Translations under genes and position numbers: made by a program
Assembly (NCBI RefSeq): GCF_014489615.1
Contig: NZ_CP060825.1
Span: 1,963,501-2,027,500, forward strand
From: Streptomyces genisteinicus
GTDB taxonomy: Bacteria; Actinomycetota; Actinomycetes; Streptomycetales; Streptomycetaceae
DNA: 64,000 nucleotides
Direction of reading: 5' to 3'
Shown: positions 14,412-22,059 of the stretch, in pieces
Layout of the letters: each line of letters begins with the position of its first letter
Position numbering within the stretch: the stretch's first letter is position 1
Notes under the pieces: generated by a model
The model's input: the letters and a program-made list of their open reading frames with translations, nothing else
The model's database searches: none
What the model was told of the DNA's origin: nothing

Positions 14412-16607
14412 TCACTCCCGCGGCACCCCCGTCACCCGCACCCGCCCCGGGCGCAGTTCCGCGTGGTGGGCGGATCCGTCCGGCCAGGTCACCGTGACGG
14501 ACCAGCCGTCGTCCGGGCGGGAGGTGACGACGGCCCGCGGGCGGTCGTCACCCGAACCGGGCCAGGACCCGGCACCCCCACCGGTCCCGGCACCGGCACC
14601 CGCACCGGTCCCGTCCAGGCGGAACGCCGCGGCGAACAGACAGGCGCCGCCCTCGGGGACGACGCCGCGCAGCACCGGCGCGGCAGCCGACGGGCCGAAG
14701 GCCGTGGGGGCGCCGGACCGGTGGACCCGTGCCTCGGTCAGCCCGTACAGGCACCGCGCCTCGGAGCGGAGTCCGGCGGGGGTGACGGCGAGGCCGGCGG
14801 AGGGGTCGCCGGGGTGCGTGCGGGTGTCCACGCTCTCGCCGGTCACGGCCCAGCCGCCGTGCACGGCCGCGGTACCGGGCGCGGCTCCCGCCACGACGTG
14901 GCAGCGGACTTCGTCGGCCCCGTGCGCGAGGGTCAGCGCGGTGACGGTGACGCCGGGCATCTCGCGGCCGCCGGTGCGCGGACGGTGGACCGAGGCGGCC
15001 CAGCCCGGACCGGCTCCGAGGGGCTCGATCCGGCCGCGTTCACTGATCCCGCTGCCGAGGGCCTCTCGTTCGGATCTTGGCGGGCTCACGTGCCCTGGCA
15101 CGCACGCTCGCCGCGTTGTCGTCGGTCGTCGACGCTCCGCGTGGACTCCCTCCTCCGCCTTGCGATCGCACGCACCAGACCCCGCTCGCTGATCCGCCCT
15201 GATCCAAACGAAAGGCCCGAGGCCCGTACCCGCCCCCGGCTCCGTGGCCGCCCCCGGCGCGGAGCGGTGCCCCGTCTCCAGACCGAAGCGGTTGTCCGGC
15301 AGATCGGTCGTCGGGCCGGTGACGGTGGAGTGGGCGAGGGAGGCGTAGAGCGGGTCGTCGGGGGTGACCCCGTCGCGCGGCTGGTCGTCGCTGCCGTGGT
15401 TGTGGAGGCGGACGACGCCGTCGGCCGCGGTGGTCTGGAGCAGCCATCCGGGCTCCGGCAGCGGCTGCACGCGGTCCGCGCGTTCGGCGGGCGCCGGCTC
15501 CTCCGTGTCCGTCCACACCGCGTGGTCCGCCGGCAGCAGCAGCCCGAGGAAGCCGCAGGCGGACCAGTAGGGCGAGGCGGGGCCGGAGTAGGGCTGCACC
15601 ATCGGGGCGTAGGGGCCGTACCAGCCGAGGGTGAGCAGCCCCCGGTCGTCGAGGGCGCCCCGGTCGAGGAAGTGGCGCAGCGCCCCGGAGGCGATCCGGC
15701 GGGTGGTGCCGGGCGTCAGGGGGGTGCGGCCGGTGAGGGCCCCGGCCCAGACCGCGGCCGCGGCTCCGAAGCGGTAGGCGAGCGAACGGCCCTGGTGGAC
15801 GGGCGCCCCGTCGCCGCCGAACATCGAGGCGTAGCCGTCGAGATGGGCGGCGAGCCGGTCGCCGTGCACGGCGGTCAGGGCCGCGTCGCCCGCCAGGTGG
15901 GCGTGGAGGACCGGCAGCAGGTGGAGGGCCCAGCCGTTGTAGTGGTCGAAGGCGCGGGGGCGTCCGTCGGTGTACCAGCCGCCGCCGAGGTACCACTGCT
16001 CGACCGCTGCCAGCCCCCGGTCCACGGCTGCCCGGGCGGCCTCCGTCTCGATGCCCGCCTCGGCCAGGAAGCCGCCGACGGTGAGCGGGAACAGCCACCA
16101 GTTGTTGTCGTGCGGCCGGTGGTGGAGGGCGCCCGCGAGCCAGCGGCCGACGCGTTCGCGGACGCCGTCGTCGAGCCGGTCCCAGAGCCAGGGGCGGGTG
16201 AGGCGCAGGCTCAGGGCGACGGAGGACGCCTCGACCATGGCCTGGCTCCGGTCGGTGATCACACCCCAGGAGGTGGTGTCGCCGTCCGCGAGGTCGCGCT
16301 CCGCGGTGGGTGTGCGGGTGCCCGCGTCCAGGCCCTCGGCGTAGCGTTCCATGAGCCCGTGCGGGTCGTCGCCGCCCGCGCCGGCGACGCGGAGGGCGGC
16401 GAGCTGGAACGTCCGGGCGTAGCCCTCCAGTCCGTCGGAGCGGCGGCCGGAGACGCTGGGCCGCGGGCCGGGGAGGTCGATCAGGGCGTGGCGGGGGCCC
16501 GCCCAGGGCCGCACGGCGGCGAGCATCGCGTCGGCCGCCGCTTCCCAGTGGGCCCTGGTCCAGCCGGTGTACGGGCTGCGGGTGCGGTCCTCGGGCGGGA
16601 GCTGCAT
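14412..16607 (-). CDS. DUF2264 domain protein, interrupted in frame by a MITE-like element
   Basis: 731-aa predicted cytoplasmic protein of the DUF2264 family, found in carbohydrate clusters and thought to be an alpha/alpha-barrel glycan-acting protein. Recognisable parts include TGWTRAHWEAAADAMLAAVRP at the N-terminus, HRPHDNNWWLFPLTVGGFLAEAG, YNGWALHLLPVLHAH and YSGPASPYWSACGFLGLLLPADH in the middle, and RIEPLGAGPGWAASVHRP in the C-terminal half. About 54 residues between ...GTGL and GSGISERG are foreign: they are encoded by a 158-bp inverted-repeat element plus a 4-bp target duplication. Removing it rejoins the natural sequence. The protein therefore keeps its frame but carries an Arg-rich insertion that may impair function. 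Start ATG at 16607 with GAAGGG upstream. Confidence 0.88.
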   Translation of the reverse strand: MQLPPEDRTRSPYTGWTRAHWEAAADAMLAAVRPWAGPRHALIDLPGPRPSVSGRRSDGLEGYARTFQLAALRVAGAGGDDPHGLMERYAEGLDAGTRTPTAERDLADGDTTSWGVITDRSQAMVEASSVALSLRLTRPWLWDRLDDGVRERVGRWLAGALHHRPHDNNWWLFPLTVGGFLAEAGIETEAARAAVDRGLAAVEQWYLGGGWYTDGRPRAFDHYNGWALHLLPVLHAHLAGDAALTAVHGDRLAAHLDGYASMFGGDGAPVHQGRSLAYRFGAAAAVWAGALTGRTPLTPGTTRRIASGALRHFLDRGALDDRGLLTLGWYGPYAPMVQPYSGPASPYWSACGFLGLLLPADHAVWTDTEEPAPAERADRVQPLPEPGWLLQTTAADGVVRLHNHGSDDQPRDGVTPDDPLYASLAHSTVTGPTTDLPDNRFGLETGHRSAPGAATEPGAGTGLGPFVWIRADQRAGSGACDRKAEEGVHAERRRPTTTRRACVPGHVSPPRSEREALGSGISERGRIEPLGAGPGWAASVHRPRTGGREMPGVTVTALTLAHGADEVRCHVVAGAAPGTAAVHGGWAVTGESVDTRTHPGDPSAGLAVTPAGLRSEARCLYGLTEARVHRSGAPTAFGPSAAAPVLRGVVPEGGACLFAAAFRLDGTGAGAGAGTGGGAGSWPGSGDDRPRAVVTSRPDDGWSVTVTWPDGSAHHAELRPGRVRVTGVPRE
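15056..15221. mobile_element. MITE-like element with TIRs and 4-bp target duplication
   Basis: Element 15060-15217 (158 bp) has 17-bp ends that are inverted copies with two mismatches: the left end starts GGCCTCTCGTTCGGATC and the right end finishes GATCCAAACGAAAGGCC. It is flanked by CGAG on both sides (15056-15059 and 15218-15221). It contains no ORF that could encode a transposase, so it would need one in trans. The body, read on the minus strand, resembles a short repeat I recall being scattered between genes in Streptomyces genomes. 158 + 4 = 162 bp, exactly 54 codons, which explains why the host gene stays open. Confidence 0.8.
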
Positions 16608-16735
16608 GGCGGGACCCTTCGTCGGCGGCTGCCGGGGGCGGCGGCGCGGGCGTCCCCGCCGGTCCGGGGTCCCGGTGGGAACTCACCCGGACCGCGCGGA
16701 CCCGCCCGGAGTCACCCGGCCCCGGACGGGCGGAC

Positions 16736-16765
16736 GGCAGACAGGCAGGCGGCAGACAAGCAGGC
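16736..16765. repeat. 15-bp tandem repeat, two copies
   Basis: GGCAGACAGGCAGGC and GGCAGACAAGCAGGC stand head to tail in the leader between the DUF2264 gene and the importer operon. Confidence 0.6.
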
Positions 16766-16804
16766 GGACGGGCGGCGACCGCATGGACACACCCACCCCG
16801 AAAC

Positions 16805-16827
16805 CGATCAAGTAATCACTTCGATCG
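16805..16827. promoter_or_regulatory. Operator-like site, GATCAAGT/ACTTCGATC
   Basis: Half-sites GATCAAGT and ACTTCGATC face each other around AATC. They resemble the stronger palindrome at 16919-16944, so this may be a second binding site of the DeoR/LacI hybrid controlling the divergent DUF2264 gene. Confidence 0.45.
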
Positions 16828-16918
16828 CACCGTACCAGCCTGCCCCCGACCCGTGGAAGAGCCACGTTTCCCCACGCAGACCGAGCCTCCGACCGCCCAC
16901 TGCCCCCGACCGGGAACC

Positions 16919-16944
16919 TCGATCGAATGAGATCATTTGATCGA
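16919..16944. promoter_or_regulatory. 26-bp operator TCGATCRAATGA-N2-TCATTYGATCGA
   Basis: Near-perfect palindrome immediately upstream of the promoter of the sugar importer operon. It is the best candidate operator of the DeoR/LacI hybrid encoded at 13181. A short TCGATCGA at 16958-16965 lies between the -35 and -10 and could be an extra half-site. Confidence 0.6.
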
Positions 16945-16950
16945 AAGCTC

Positions 16951-16979
16951 TTGACGTCGATCGAGGTGCGACCCAGGAT
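16951..16979 (+). promoter_or_regulatory. Promoter TTGACG-N17-CAGGAT for importer operon
   Basis: A good -35 (TTGACG, 16951-16956) and an acceptable -10 (CAGGAT, 16974-16979) at 17-bp spacing, about 75 bp before the binding-protein start. The 26-bp palindrome abuts the -35, consistent with repression. Confidence 0.5.
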
Positions 16980-17052
16980 GGCCGTCGATCCAGCGTGACC
17001 TCGTGCCGCCGGGCGGACCCCGGTGCCCGTGCCCTCTCCAAGGAGCCGCGCC

Positions 17053-18402
17053 ATGCCTTCCTCCTCCCTCCCCCGCCCCCCGGCCCGCCGCAGAGCCCGC
17101 GGCCCGGCACTCGTCGCGGCGGCCACCGCGCTGTGCCTGGGCGCCCTGACCGCCTGCGGCTCCGGCGAGGGGGCCGACACCTCCGCGAAGGACGGCCCCG
17201 TCACCCTCACGTTCTGGGGCTGGACCAAGGGGACCCAGGAGGTCGTGGACGCCTTCAACGCCTCCCAGCAGGACATCCGCGTCACCTTCCAGGAGATCCC
17301 GTCCGGCAACGCGGGCGGCTACGCGAAGATCTCCAACGCCGTGAAGGCGGGCAACGCCCCCGACGTCTTCAACGTCGAGTACCCGCAGCTGCCCGACTTC
17401 GTCAGCCGGGGCGCCGTCCAGGACATCGGCGAGCACGTGTCCGACGACCTCAAGGCGCAGTACCTGCCGCAGGCGATGCGGATGACGACCCTCGGCGGAT
17501 CCACCTGGGCCCTGCCGCTGGACGCCGCGCCGCAGGCGTTCTTCTACCGCAAGGACGTCTTCGAGAAGGCCGGGATCACCACCCCGCCGAAGACCTGGGA
17601 CGCGTTCCGCGCGGACGCCGAGAAGATCAGGAAGGCCGACCCGGCGGCCCGCATCGCGACCTTCTTCCCCGACGACCCGAACACGTTCGAGGCCATGGCC
17701 TGGCAGGCCGGCGCCCAGTGGTTCAAGGCCGGGGACGACGCCTGGAAGGTCTCGTTCCAGGACTCCGGCACCACCAGGGCCGCCGCGTACTGGCAGGGCA
17801 TGATCGACGACGACCTGGTGGAGGTCGCACCCTCCTTCTCCCAGCAGTGGACCGCCTCGCTCCAGAACGGGCGGACCGTCGGCTACCTGGGCGCGAGCTG
17901 GGGCGCCGGCGTGCTCGGCGGCACCCTCCCCGACCAGAGCGGCAAGTGGGCCGCCGCCCCGATGCCCACCTTCGACGGCACGCCCGCGAGCGGGATGCTC
18001 GGCGGCACCACGTTCGCCGTGTCCAAGGGCAGCGACAAGGCCGAGGCGGCCGTGGCGTTCGCCCGCTGGGCGACGACCACCGAGGAGGGCATGAAGGCCC
18101 GCATCGAGAGCGGCACCTCGTCGGCCTACCCGGCCGCGCCCACCCTGCTCCCGGTCGCCGAGAACGCCTTCAGGAGCACCCTCTTCGGCGACCAGGACCT
18201 CTACGGCCTCTTCGCGGACGCCGCCGCGTCCATACGCCCCGACTGGACGTGGGGCCCCGTGATGGGCACCACCAACAACTCCCTCAAGGACTCCTTCGCC
18301 AAGGTCCACAGCGGCGGCGGCGACATCACGACCGCCGTCCGGAACGCCGAGGCGGCCACCGTGAAGGAGCTGGAGAACCGCGGGATCAAGGTGACCCGCT
18401 GA
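17053..18402 (+). CDS. Sugar ABC transporter substrate-binding lipoprotein
   Basis: 449-aa extracytoplasmic solute-binding protein of the carbohydrate (SBP family 1) type. Twin-Arg-like basic start, hydrophobic segment, and lipobox LTAC with the lipidated Cys at residue 35. The mature part opens with VTLTFWGWTKGTQEVVDAFN and carries the family hallmark VKAGNAPDVFNVEYPQLPDFVSRGAVQDI. It would capture an oligosaccharide or sugar acid outside the cell and hand it to the two permeases that follow. AAGGAG is positioned 8 nt before the ATG. Its stop overlaps the next ATG (TGATG). No ATPase gene is in the operon, so a shared ATPase such as MsiK is the probable energiser; this is known for many Streptomyces sugar importers. 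Confidence 0.95.
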   Translation: MPSSSLPRPPARRRARGPALVAAATALCLGALTACGSGEGADTSAKDGPVTLTFWGWTKGTQEVVDAFNASQQDIRVTFQEIPSGNAGGYAKISNAVKAGNAPDVFNVEYPQLPDFVSRGAVQDIGEHVSDDLKAQYLPQAMRMTTLGGSTWALPLDAAPQAFFYRKDVFEKAGITTPPKTWDAFRADAEKIRKADPAARIATFFPDDPNTFEAMAWQAGAQWFKAGDDAWKVSFQDSGTTRAAAYWQGMIDDDLVEVAPSFSQQWTASLQNGRTVGYLGASWGAGVLGGTLPDQSGKWAAAPMPTFDGTPASGMLGGTTFAVSKGSDKAEAAVAFARWATTTEEGMKARIESGTSSAYPAAPTLLPVAENAFRSTLFGDQDLYGLFADAAASIRPDWTWGPVMGTTNNSLKDSFAKVHSGGGDITTAVRNAEAATVKELENRGIKVTR

Positions 18403-19406
18403 TGGCCGTGCCCCTGGGCACCGGCTCCCCGGCCGGCCGCCCCGCCCCCCGGCGGCGGTGGCGGCCGGGGGCCCCGGCCCTGCTGCTGCTCCCCTTCTTC
18501 GTCCTGTTCACCGCCTGCACCCTGATCCCGATCGGCAACGCGGTCCACCTCAGCCTCTACAGCGAGAAGCGGTCGGGGCTCGGATTCGGCGGCGTGGAAC
18601 GCGTCTTCAGCGGACTCGGCAACTACACGGCCGCGCTCGGCGACCCGGCGTTCCGCGACGGCTTCCTCAACCTCGCGCTGTACTGCCTGCTGTACATCCC
18701 CCTGATGACGGGCCTGTCGCTGCTGCTCGCCCTGCTGCTCGACTCGGCCCTCGCCCGCGCCAAGCGCTTCTTCCAGCTGGCGCTCTTCCTGCCGCACGCG
18801 GTGCCCGGCATCATCGCCGCCCTGATCTGGATGTACCTCTACACCCCCGGCGTGAGCCCGGTGATCGGGGCACTGGACGCTGCCGGTGTCCAGGCCGACG
18901 TGCTCGGCACCCCGGTGCCCGCCGTGGTCAACATCGCGCTCTGGGAGTGGACGGGCTACAACCTGATCATCTTCTTCGCCGCGCTCCAGGCGATCCCGCG
19001 CGAGGTGCTGGAGGCGTCCGTCGTCGACGGCGCCGGGCCGCTGCGCACCGCGCTCAGCATCAAGGTGCCGCTCATCCGGCCGTCGCTGGCCATGGTCGGC
19101 CTCTTCACCGTGATCGGCTCGCTCCAGCTGTTCACCGAACCGATGATCCTGCACGGCGCGGCCCCCGGCGTCGTCACCACCTGGACGCCCAACATGTACG
19201 CCTACACCGCCGCGTTCGAACGCAACGACTACGGCCTCGCCGCCGCCTCCTCCGTGCTGCTCGCACTGGCGGCAGCCGCCCTGTCGTTCCTGGTCACCCG
19301 GTTCTCCGGGGGCCGTTCCGACTCCCCGAGGACATCCGCCGACCGCCCGGCGAACCGCCCGGCGAACCGCCCCGCGAACCGCCCCGCGAAGGGAGGGGCA
19401 GCATGA
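18402..19406 (+). CDS. Sugar ABC transporter permease (MalF type)
   Basis: 334-aa inner-membrane permease with about six membrane helices. The cytoplasmic EAA loop that contacts the ATPase is visible (EASVVDGAGPLRTALSIKVPLIRP). It starts within the stop codon of the binding-protein gene and ends overlapping the next permease start (ATGA), so the three genes form one tightly coupled operon. The C-terminus after the last helix carries a 12-bp tandem repeat giving RPAN repeated four times; this hydrophilic tail is unusual for the family and is probably not needed for transport. Confidence 0.95.
   Translation: MAVPLGTGSPAGRPAPRRRWRPGAPALLLLPFFVLFTACTLIPIGNAVHLSLYSEKRSGLGFGGVERVFSGLGNYTAALGDPAFRDGFLNLALYCLLYIPLMTGLSLLLALLLDSALARAKRFFQLALFLPHAVPGIIAALIWMYLYTPGVSPVIGALDAAGVQADVLGTPVPAVVNIALWEWTGYNLIIFFAALQAIPREVLEASVVDGAGPLRTALSIKVPLIRPSLAMVGLFTVIGSLQLFTEPMILHGAAPGVVTTWTPNMYAYTAAFERNDYGLAAASSVLLALAAAALSFLVTRFSGGRSDSPRTSADRPANRPANRPANRPAKGGAA
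19339..19386 (+). repeat. 12-bp tandem repeat inside permease gene, four units
   Basis: Units of the type CGAACCGCCCCG at 19339, 19351, 19363 and 19375; the first is degenerate. In frame it encodes repeated Arg-Pro-Ala-Asn at the very C-terminus of the permease. Confidence 0.8.
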
Positions 19407-20320
19407 GCACCGCAGCCCCCGCGCGGCCCCGCAGGCCGCTGCGCCAGGCCCCGCCGCCGCCCCCGCTCGACACCTCCCGGCGCCGGCACCTCTCGATGTC
19501 CAAGGCCGCCGTCAACGGCGTCCTGCTGCTGGCCACGCTCTACATGGTGCTGCCGCTGCTGTGGCTGGTGACCGCCGCCGCCAAGAACACCGGCGACCTG
19601 CTCGGCGGCCGCACCCTCACCCCCGACCGCTGGCACCTGGGGCAGAACCTCGCCGACCTGGCCGCCACCGGGGACGGGATCTACTTCCGCTGGTACCTCA
19701 ACTCCCTGCTGTACGCCGGAGTCGGCTCCGTGCTCTGCGCCTTCGTCTGCGTCGCCGCCGGATTCGCCTTCCACGTGTACCGGTTCCCCGGCAAGGAGAA
19801 GCTGTTCGGCCTGGTCCTGCTCGGCGTGCTGGTGCCGACGACGGCACTGGCGCTGCCGATGTACCTGCTCGCCTCGAAGGTGGGCGTCGTGAACAGCTTC
19901 TGGGCCGTGTTCGTGCCCTCGCTGGTCAACCCGTTCGGCGTCTACCTCGCCCGCGTCTTCTGCCGCGGCTACATCCCCGGGGAGGTGCTGGAGGCGGCCC
20001 GCATGGACGGGGCCGGTGAACTGCGCGTCTTCTGGTCGATCGGGCTGCGGATGGTCATGCCGGGCTTCGTCACCATCTGCCTGTTCCAGTTCACGGCCAT
20101 CTGGAACAACTTCTTCCTGCCGCTGGTGATGCTCTCCGACACCGACCTCTTCCCGGTGAGCCTCGGACTGTACGCGTGGAACACCCAGACCCGCGCCTTC
20201 CCCGAGTACTACCCGCTGGTCGTGACCGGTTCGCTGCTCGCCGTCGTGCCGCTGGTCGTGGCCTTCGTCGGACTCCAGCGCTTCTGGAAGGCCGGCATGA
20301 CCGCCGGAGCGGTCAAGTGA
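19403..20320 (+). CDS. Sugar ABC transporter permease (MalG type)
   Basis: 305-aa second permease of the importer. A basic, Pro-rich N-terminus leads into six predicted helices. The EAA loop reads EAARMDGAGELRVFWSIGLRMVMPG, as in MalG-like subunits. The C-terminus ends in the typical short 'QRFWKAGMTAGAVK' tail, which also marks this family. Start ATG at 19403 overlaps the previous stop by 4 bp; GGGAGGGG lies upstream. Confidence 0.95.
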   Translation: MSTAAPARPRRPLRQAPPPPPLDTSRRRHLSMSKAAVNGVLLLATLYMVLPLLWLVTAAAKNTGDLLGGRTLTPDRWHLGQNLADLAATGDGIYFRWYLNSLLYAGVGSVLCAFVCVAAGFAFHVYRFPGKEKLFGLVLLGVLVPTTALALPMYLLASKVGVVNSFWAVFVPSLVNPFGVYLARVFCRGYIPGEVLEAARMDGAGELRVFWSIGLRMVMPGFVTICLFQFTAIWNNFFLPLVMLSDTDLFPVSLGLYAWNTQTRAFPEYYPLVVTGSLLAVVPLVVAFVGLQRFWKAGMTAGAVK

Positions 20321-20379
20321 CCGCCGCCGCCCGCCACCCCCAGCCGCCCGCCGCGCACCGTCCTCACCGGGAGCAGCCC

Positions 20380-21432
20380 GTGCCATCCGTCTCCCCCGCC
20401 CCCGCAGCCCTCCGGCCGCCGCCGGGCCGCCGGCCGCGTGCCCTCCTCGCCATGCACGCCGAGCTCGCGGCCAGACTGATCGACGCGCCGACGATGCGCC
20501 GGCTGACCGGCCTCGCCGACCTCGACCCGGGCCTGGTGGCCGACGACTTCGCCGCCCCGGCGGCGGCCGCCGCGCTGCGCGAGGCCGAGGTGCTGATCAG
20601 CTGCTGGGGCTGCCCGCCGCTGACCGGCGAGGTGCTCGACCGCGCGCCCCGGCTGCGGGCGGTGGTCCACGCCGCCGGATCGGTCAAGCACCACATCACG
20701 GACGCCTGCTGGCGCCGGGGCATCGCCGTGACCTCCGCGGCGTGGGCGAACGCCCTGCCCGTGGCGGAGTACACCGTCGCGTTCGTGCTCCTCGCGGGCA
20801 AGGACCTGCTGCGGATCCGCGACGACTACCGGCGCCGCCGGGCCGTCCACGACTGGCAGGCCGCCTACCCCGCGGCCGGCAACTACCGCCGGACCGTGGG
20901 CGTGGTGGGCGCGTCCCGGATCGGCCGCCGGGTGCTGGAGCTGCTGCGGCCGCACGACCTGGAGCTGCTGGTGCACGACCCGTACCTGCTGCCGGGCGAG
21001 GCCGCGACGCTCGGCGCGAGCGCCGTGGACCTCGACGAACTCTGCTCCCGCAGCGACGTGGTGAGCGTCCATGCGCCCGAACTGCCCGCCACCCGGCACC
21101 TGCTGAGCCGCGAGCGGCTGGCGCTGCTGCGGGACGGGGCGACGGTGATCAACACGTCCCGGGGCTCGCTGGTCGACCAGGAGGCGCTCACCGCCGAGCT
21201 GGTGTCGGGACGCCTCGACGCGGTCCTCGACGTGACCGTCCCCGAGGTGCTGCCCGCGGGGTCGCCGCTCTACGGCCTGCCCAACGTGCTGCTCACCCCG
21301 CACATCGCCGGCTCGCTGGGCAACGAGCTCCACCGGATGGCGGCAGCGGCCGCCGACGAACTGGAGCGGTACGTGACCGGACGCCCCTTCGCCCACCCCG
21401 TCACGGCCGCGGAGTGGGAGCGCTCCGCCTGA
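20380..21432 (+). CDS. D-2-hydroxyacid dehydrogenase family protein
   Basis: 350-aa NAD(P)-dependent oxidoreductase. The N-terminal substrate domain includes WGCPPLTGEVLDRAPRLRAVVHAAGSVKH. The Rossmann domain has RTVGVVGASRIGRRVLELL (a variant of GxGxxG in which the second glycine is Ser/Ala-flanked), the Arg block VINTSRGSLVDQEAL, and a C-terminal LLTPHIAGS that carries the catalytic His. Such enzymes reduce 2-keto acids or oxidise 2-hydroxyacids. Its place 60 bp after the importer suggests it handles a sugar-acid intermediate of the imported glycan. GTG at 20380 has CGGGAG before it; GTG at 20317, overlapping the permease stop, is an alternative. Confidence 0.88.
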   Translation: MPSVSPAPAALRPPPGRRPRALLAMHAELAARLIDAPTMRRLTGLADLDPGLVADDFAAPAAAAALREAEVLISCWGCPPLTGEVLDRAPRLRAVVHAAGSVKHHITDACWRRGIAVTSAAWANALPVAEYTVAFVLLAGKDLLRIRDDYRRRRAVHDWQAAYPAAGNYRRTVGVVGASRIGRRVLELLRPHDLELLVHDPYLLPGEAATLGASAVDLDELCSRSDVVSVHAPELPATRHLLSRERLALLRDGATVINTSRGSLVDQEALTAELVSGRLDAVLDVTVPEVLPAGSPLYGLPNVLLTPHIAGSLGNELHRMAAAAADELERYVTGRPFAHPVTAAEWERSA

Positions 21433-21511
21433 CCGCACCGCCGGCCGGGAGGCCGGTGCCGCACCGGCCGGACGCACGGGCTGCGCGGCACACGGGCTGC
21501 CCGGACACGCG

Positions 21512-21549
21512 GCGGCCCGGGCCGGGGAGTGCGCCCCGGCCCGGGCCGC
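21512..21549. terminator. Bidirectional hairpin between convergent genes
   Basis: Perfect 16-bp G/C stem with a 6-nt loop between the dehydrogenase gene (plus) and the MT0933-like gene (minus), suited to stop transcription from both sides. Confidence 0.8.
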
Positions 21550-21570
21550 GTACACGGATGTCCGCGGACG

Positions 21571-21762
21571 TCACTGCGCGGGCGGCTTGCCCTGTTCACC
21601 CTCGCCGAACTGCTGCTTCATCCGGTCCTGGGCGGAGTCGACCTGGCTCGAGTACTTGCCCTGGGTCTTCTCGTCGACCATGTCGCCCGCCTTGTCGACG
21701 CCCTTGCCTGCCTGGTCCTCGTGGCCTTTGAGCATGTTCTTGAGCTTGTCCATCATGGACAT
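21571..21762 (-). CDS. MT0933-like antitoxin-family small protein
   Basis: 63-aa highly charged helical protein (MSMMDKLKNMLKGHEDQAGKGVDKAGDMVDEKTQGKY...). The 'DKAGDMVDEKTQGKY' block is the signature of the Rv0909/MT0933 antitoxin family; it is also reminiscent of CsbD-like stress proteins. No toxin gene is adjacent, and in Streptomyces these proteins are usually orphans, so an antitoxin role is doubtful. CGAGGAGGC precedes the ATG. The region upstream contains a very long perfect hairpin. Confidence 0.85.
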   Translation of the reverse strand: MSMMDKLKNMLKGHEDQAGKGVDKAGDMVDEKTQGKYSSQVDSAQDRMKQQFGEGEQGKPPAQ

Positions 21763-21826
21763 GGGTGGTGCCTCCTCGACGCAGAGTCCCCCGTCGTCTC
21801 TCCAGGGTCGGCGCACCAGGCGGGAG

Positions 21827-21891
21827 GCGCATCCGCAGGGGCGGTCATCGAGGACAGTTCCTGTCCTCGATGACCGCCCCTGCGGATGCGC
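21827..21891. terminator. 65-nt perfect hairpin, 30-bp stem
   Basis: Arms 21827-21856 and 21862-21891 are exact inverted copies around the loop GTTCC. It follows the stop of the tiny Cys/His gene by 28 bp on the minus strand and precedes the MT0933-like gene. The most economical reading is a very strong intrinsic terminator; the stem is much longer than usual. Confidence 0.65.
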
Positions 21892-21918
21892 GCCGGCCGA
21901 CACGGACCGGCAGCCGGG

Positions 21919-22059
21919 TCAGATCATGTCGAGCAGGTTCGCCGTCCAGTACTTGGCCGCGTGCCAGTGCCCGCAGTACCGCTTCGGCCGCCACCACCGC
22001 CGCTGCTCCAGCCGCCGCTTGCACCACCTGCACGGCTTCGTCCGCACCGCCGTCGTCAT
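21919..22059 (-). CDS. 46-aa Cys/His-rich basic protein
   Basis: Short minus-strand gene starting at ATG 22059 after GGGGGACGGGGAC. The product is strongly basic and aromatic (RTKPCRWCKRRLEQRRWW, then KRYCGHWHAAKYW). The CxxC pair and the later C-x-x-x-H could form a small zinc knuckle. The bulky basic composition suggests nucleic-acid or ribosome binding. I do not recognise a named family. It is followed by the long hairpin, which supports it being a real transcription unit. The longer 98-aa frame upstream of this ATG is not supported. Confidence 0.55.
   Translation of the reverse strand: MTTAVRTKPCRWCKRRLEQRRWWRPKRYCGHWHAAKYWTANLLDMI

Larger units (their letters stand above)
16608..17052. 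other. Divergent control region of the sugar locus
   Basis: About 445 bp without a gene. It holds the 15-bp tandem repeat, the two GATC-type operators and the importer promoter listed separately, and it ends with the strong Shine-Dalgarno AAGGAG before the binding-protein gene. Its AT-richer stretch (16800-16980) stands out from the flanking coding DNA. Confidence 0.6.

Noticed and set aside
14295..16940. 881-codon open frame on the plus strand
   Set aside because: Antisense to the DUF2264 gene; composition is Gly/Arg-rich without domain features.
21827..21891. Insertion element or attachment site
   Set aside because: No target duplication or repeated flanks; a terminator/hairpin explains it more simply.
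21571..22059. Toxin-antitoxin module
   Set aside because: The MT0933-like protein is of an antitoxin-named family, but the neighbouring 46-aa gene is separated by a strong terminator and does not resemble a toxin.
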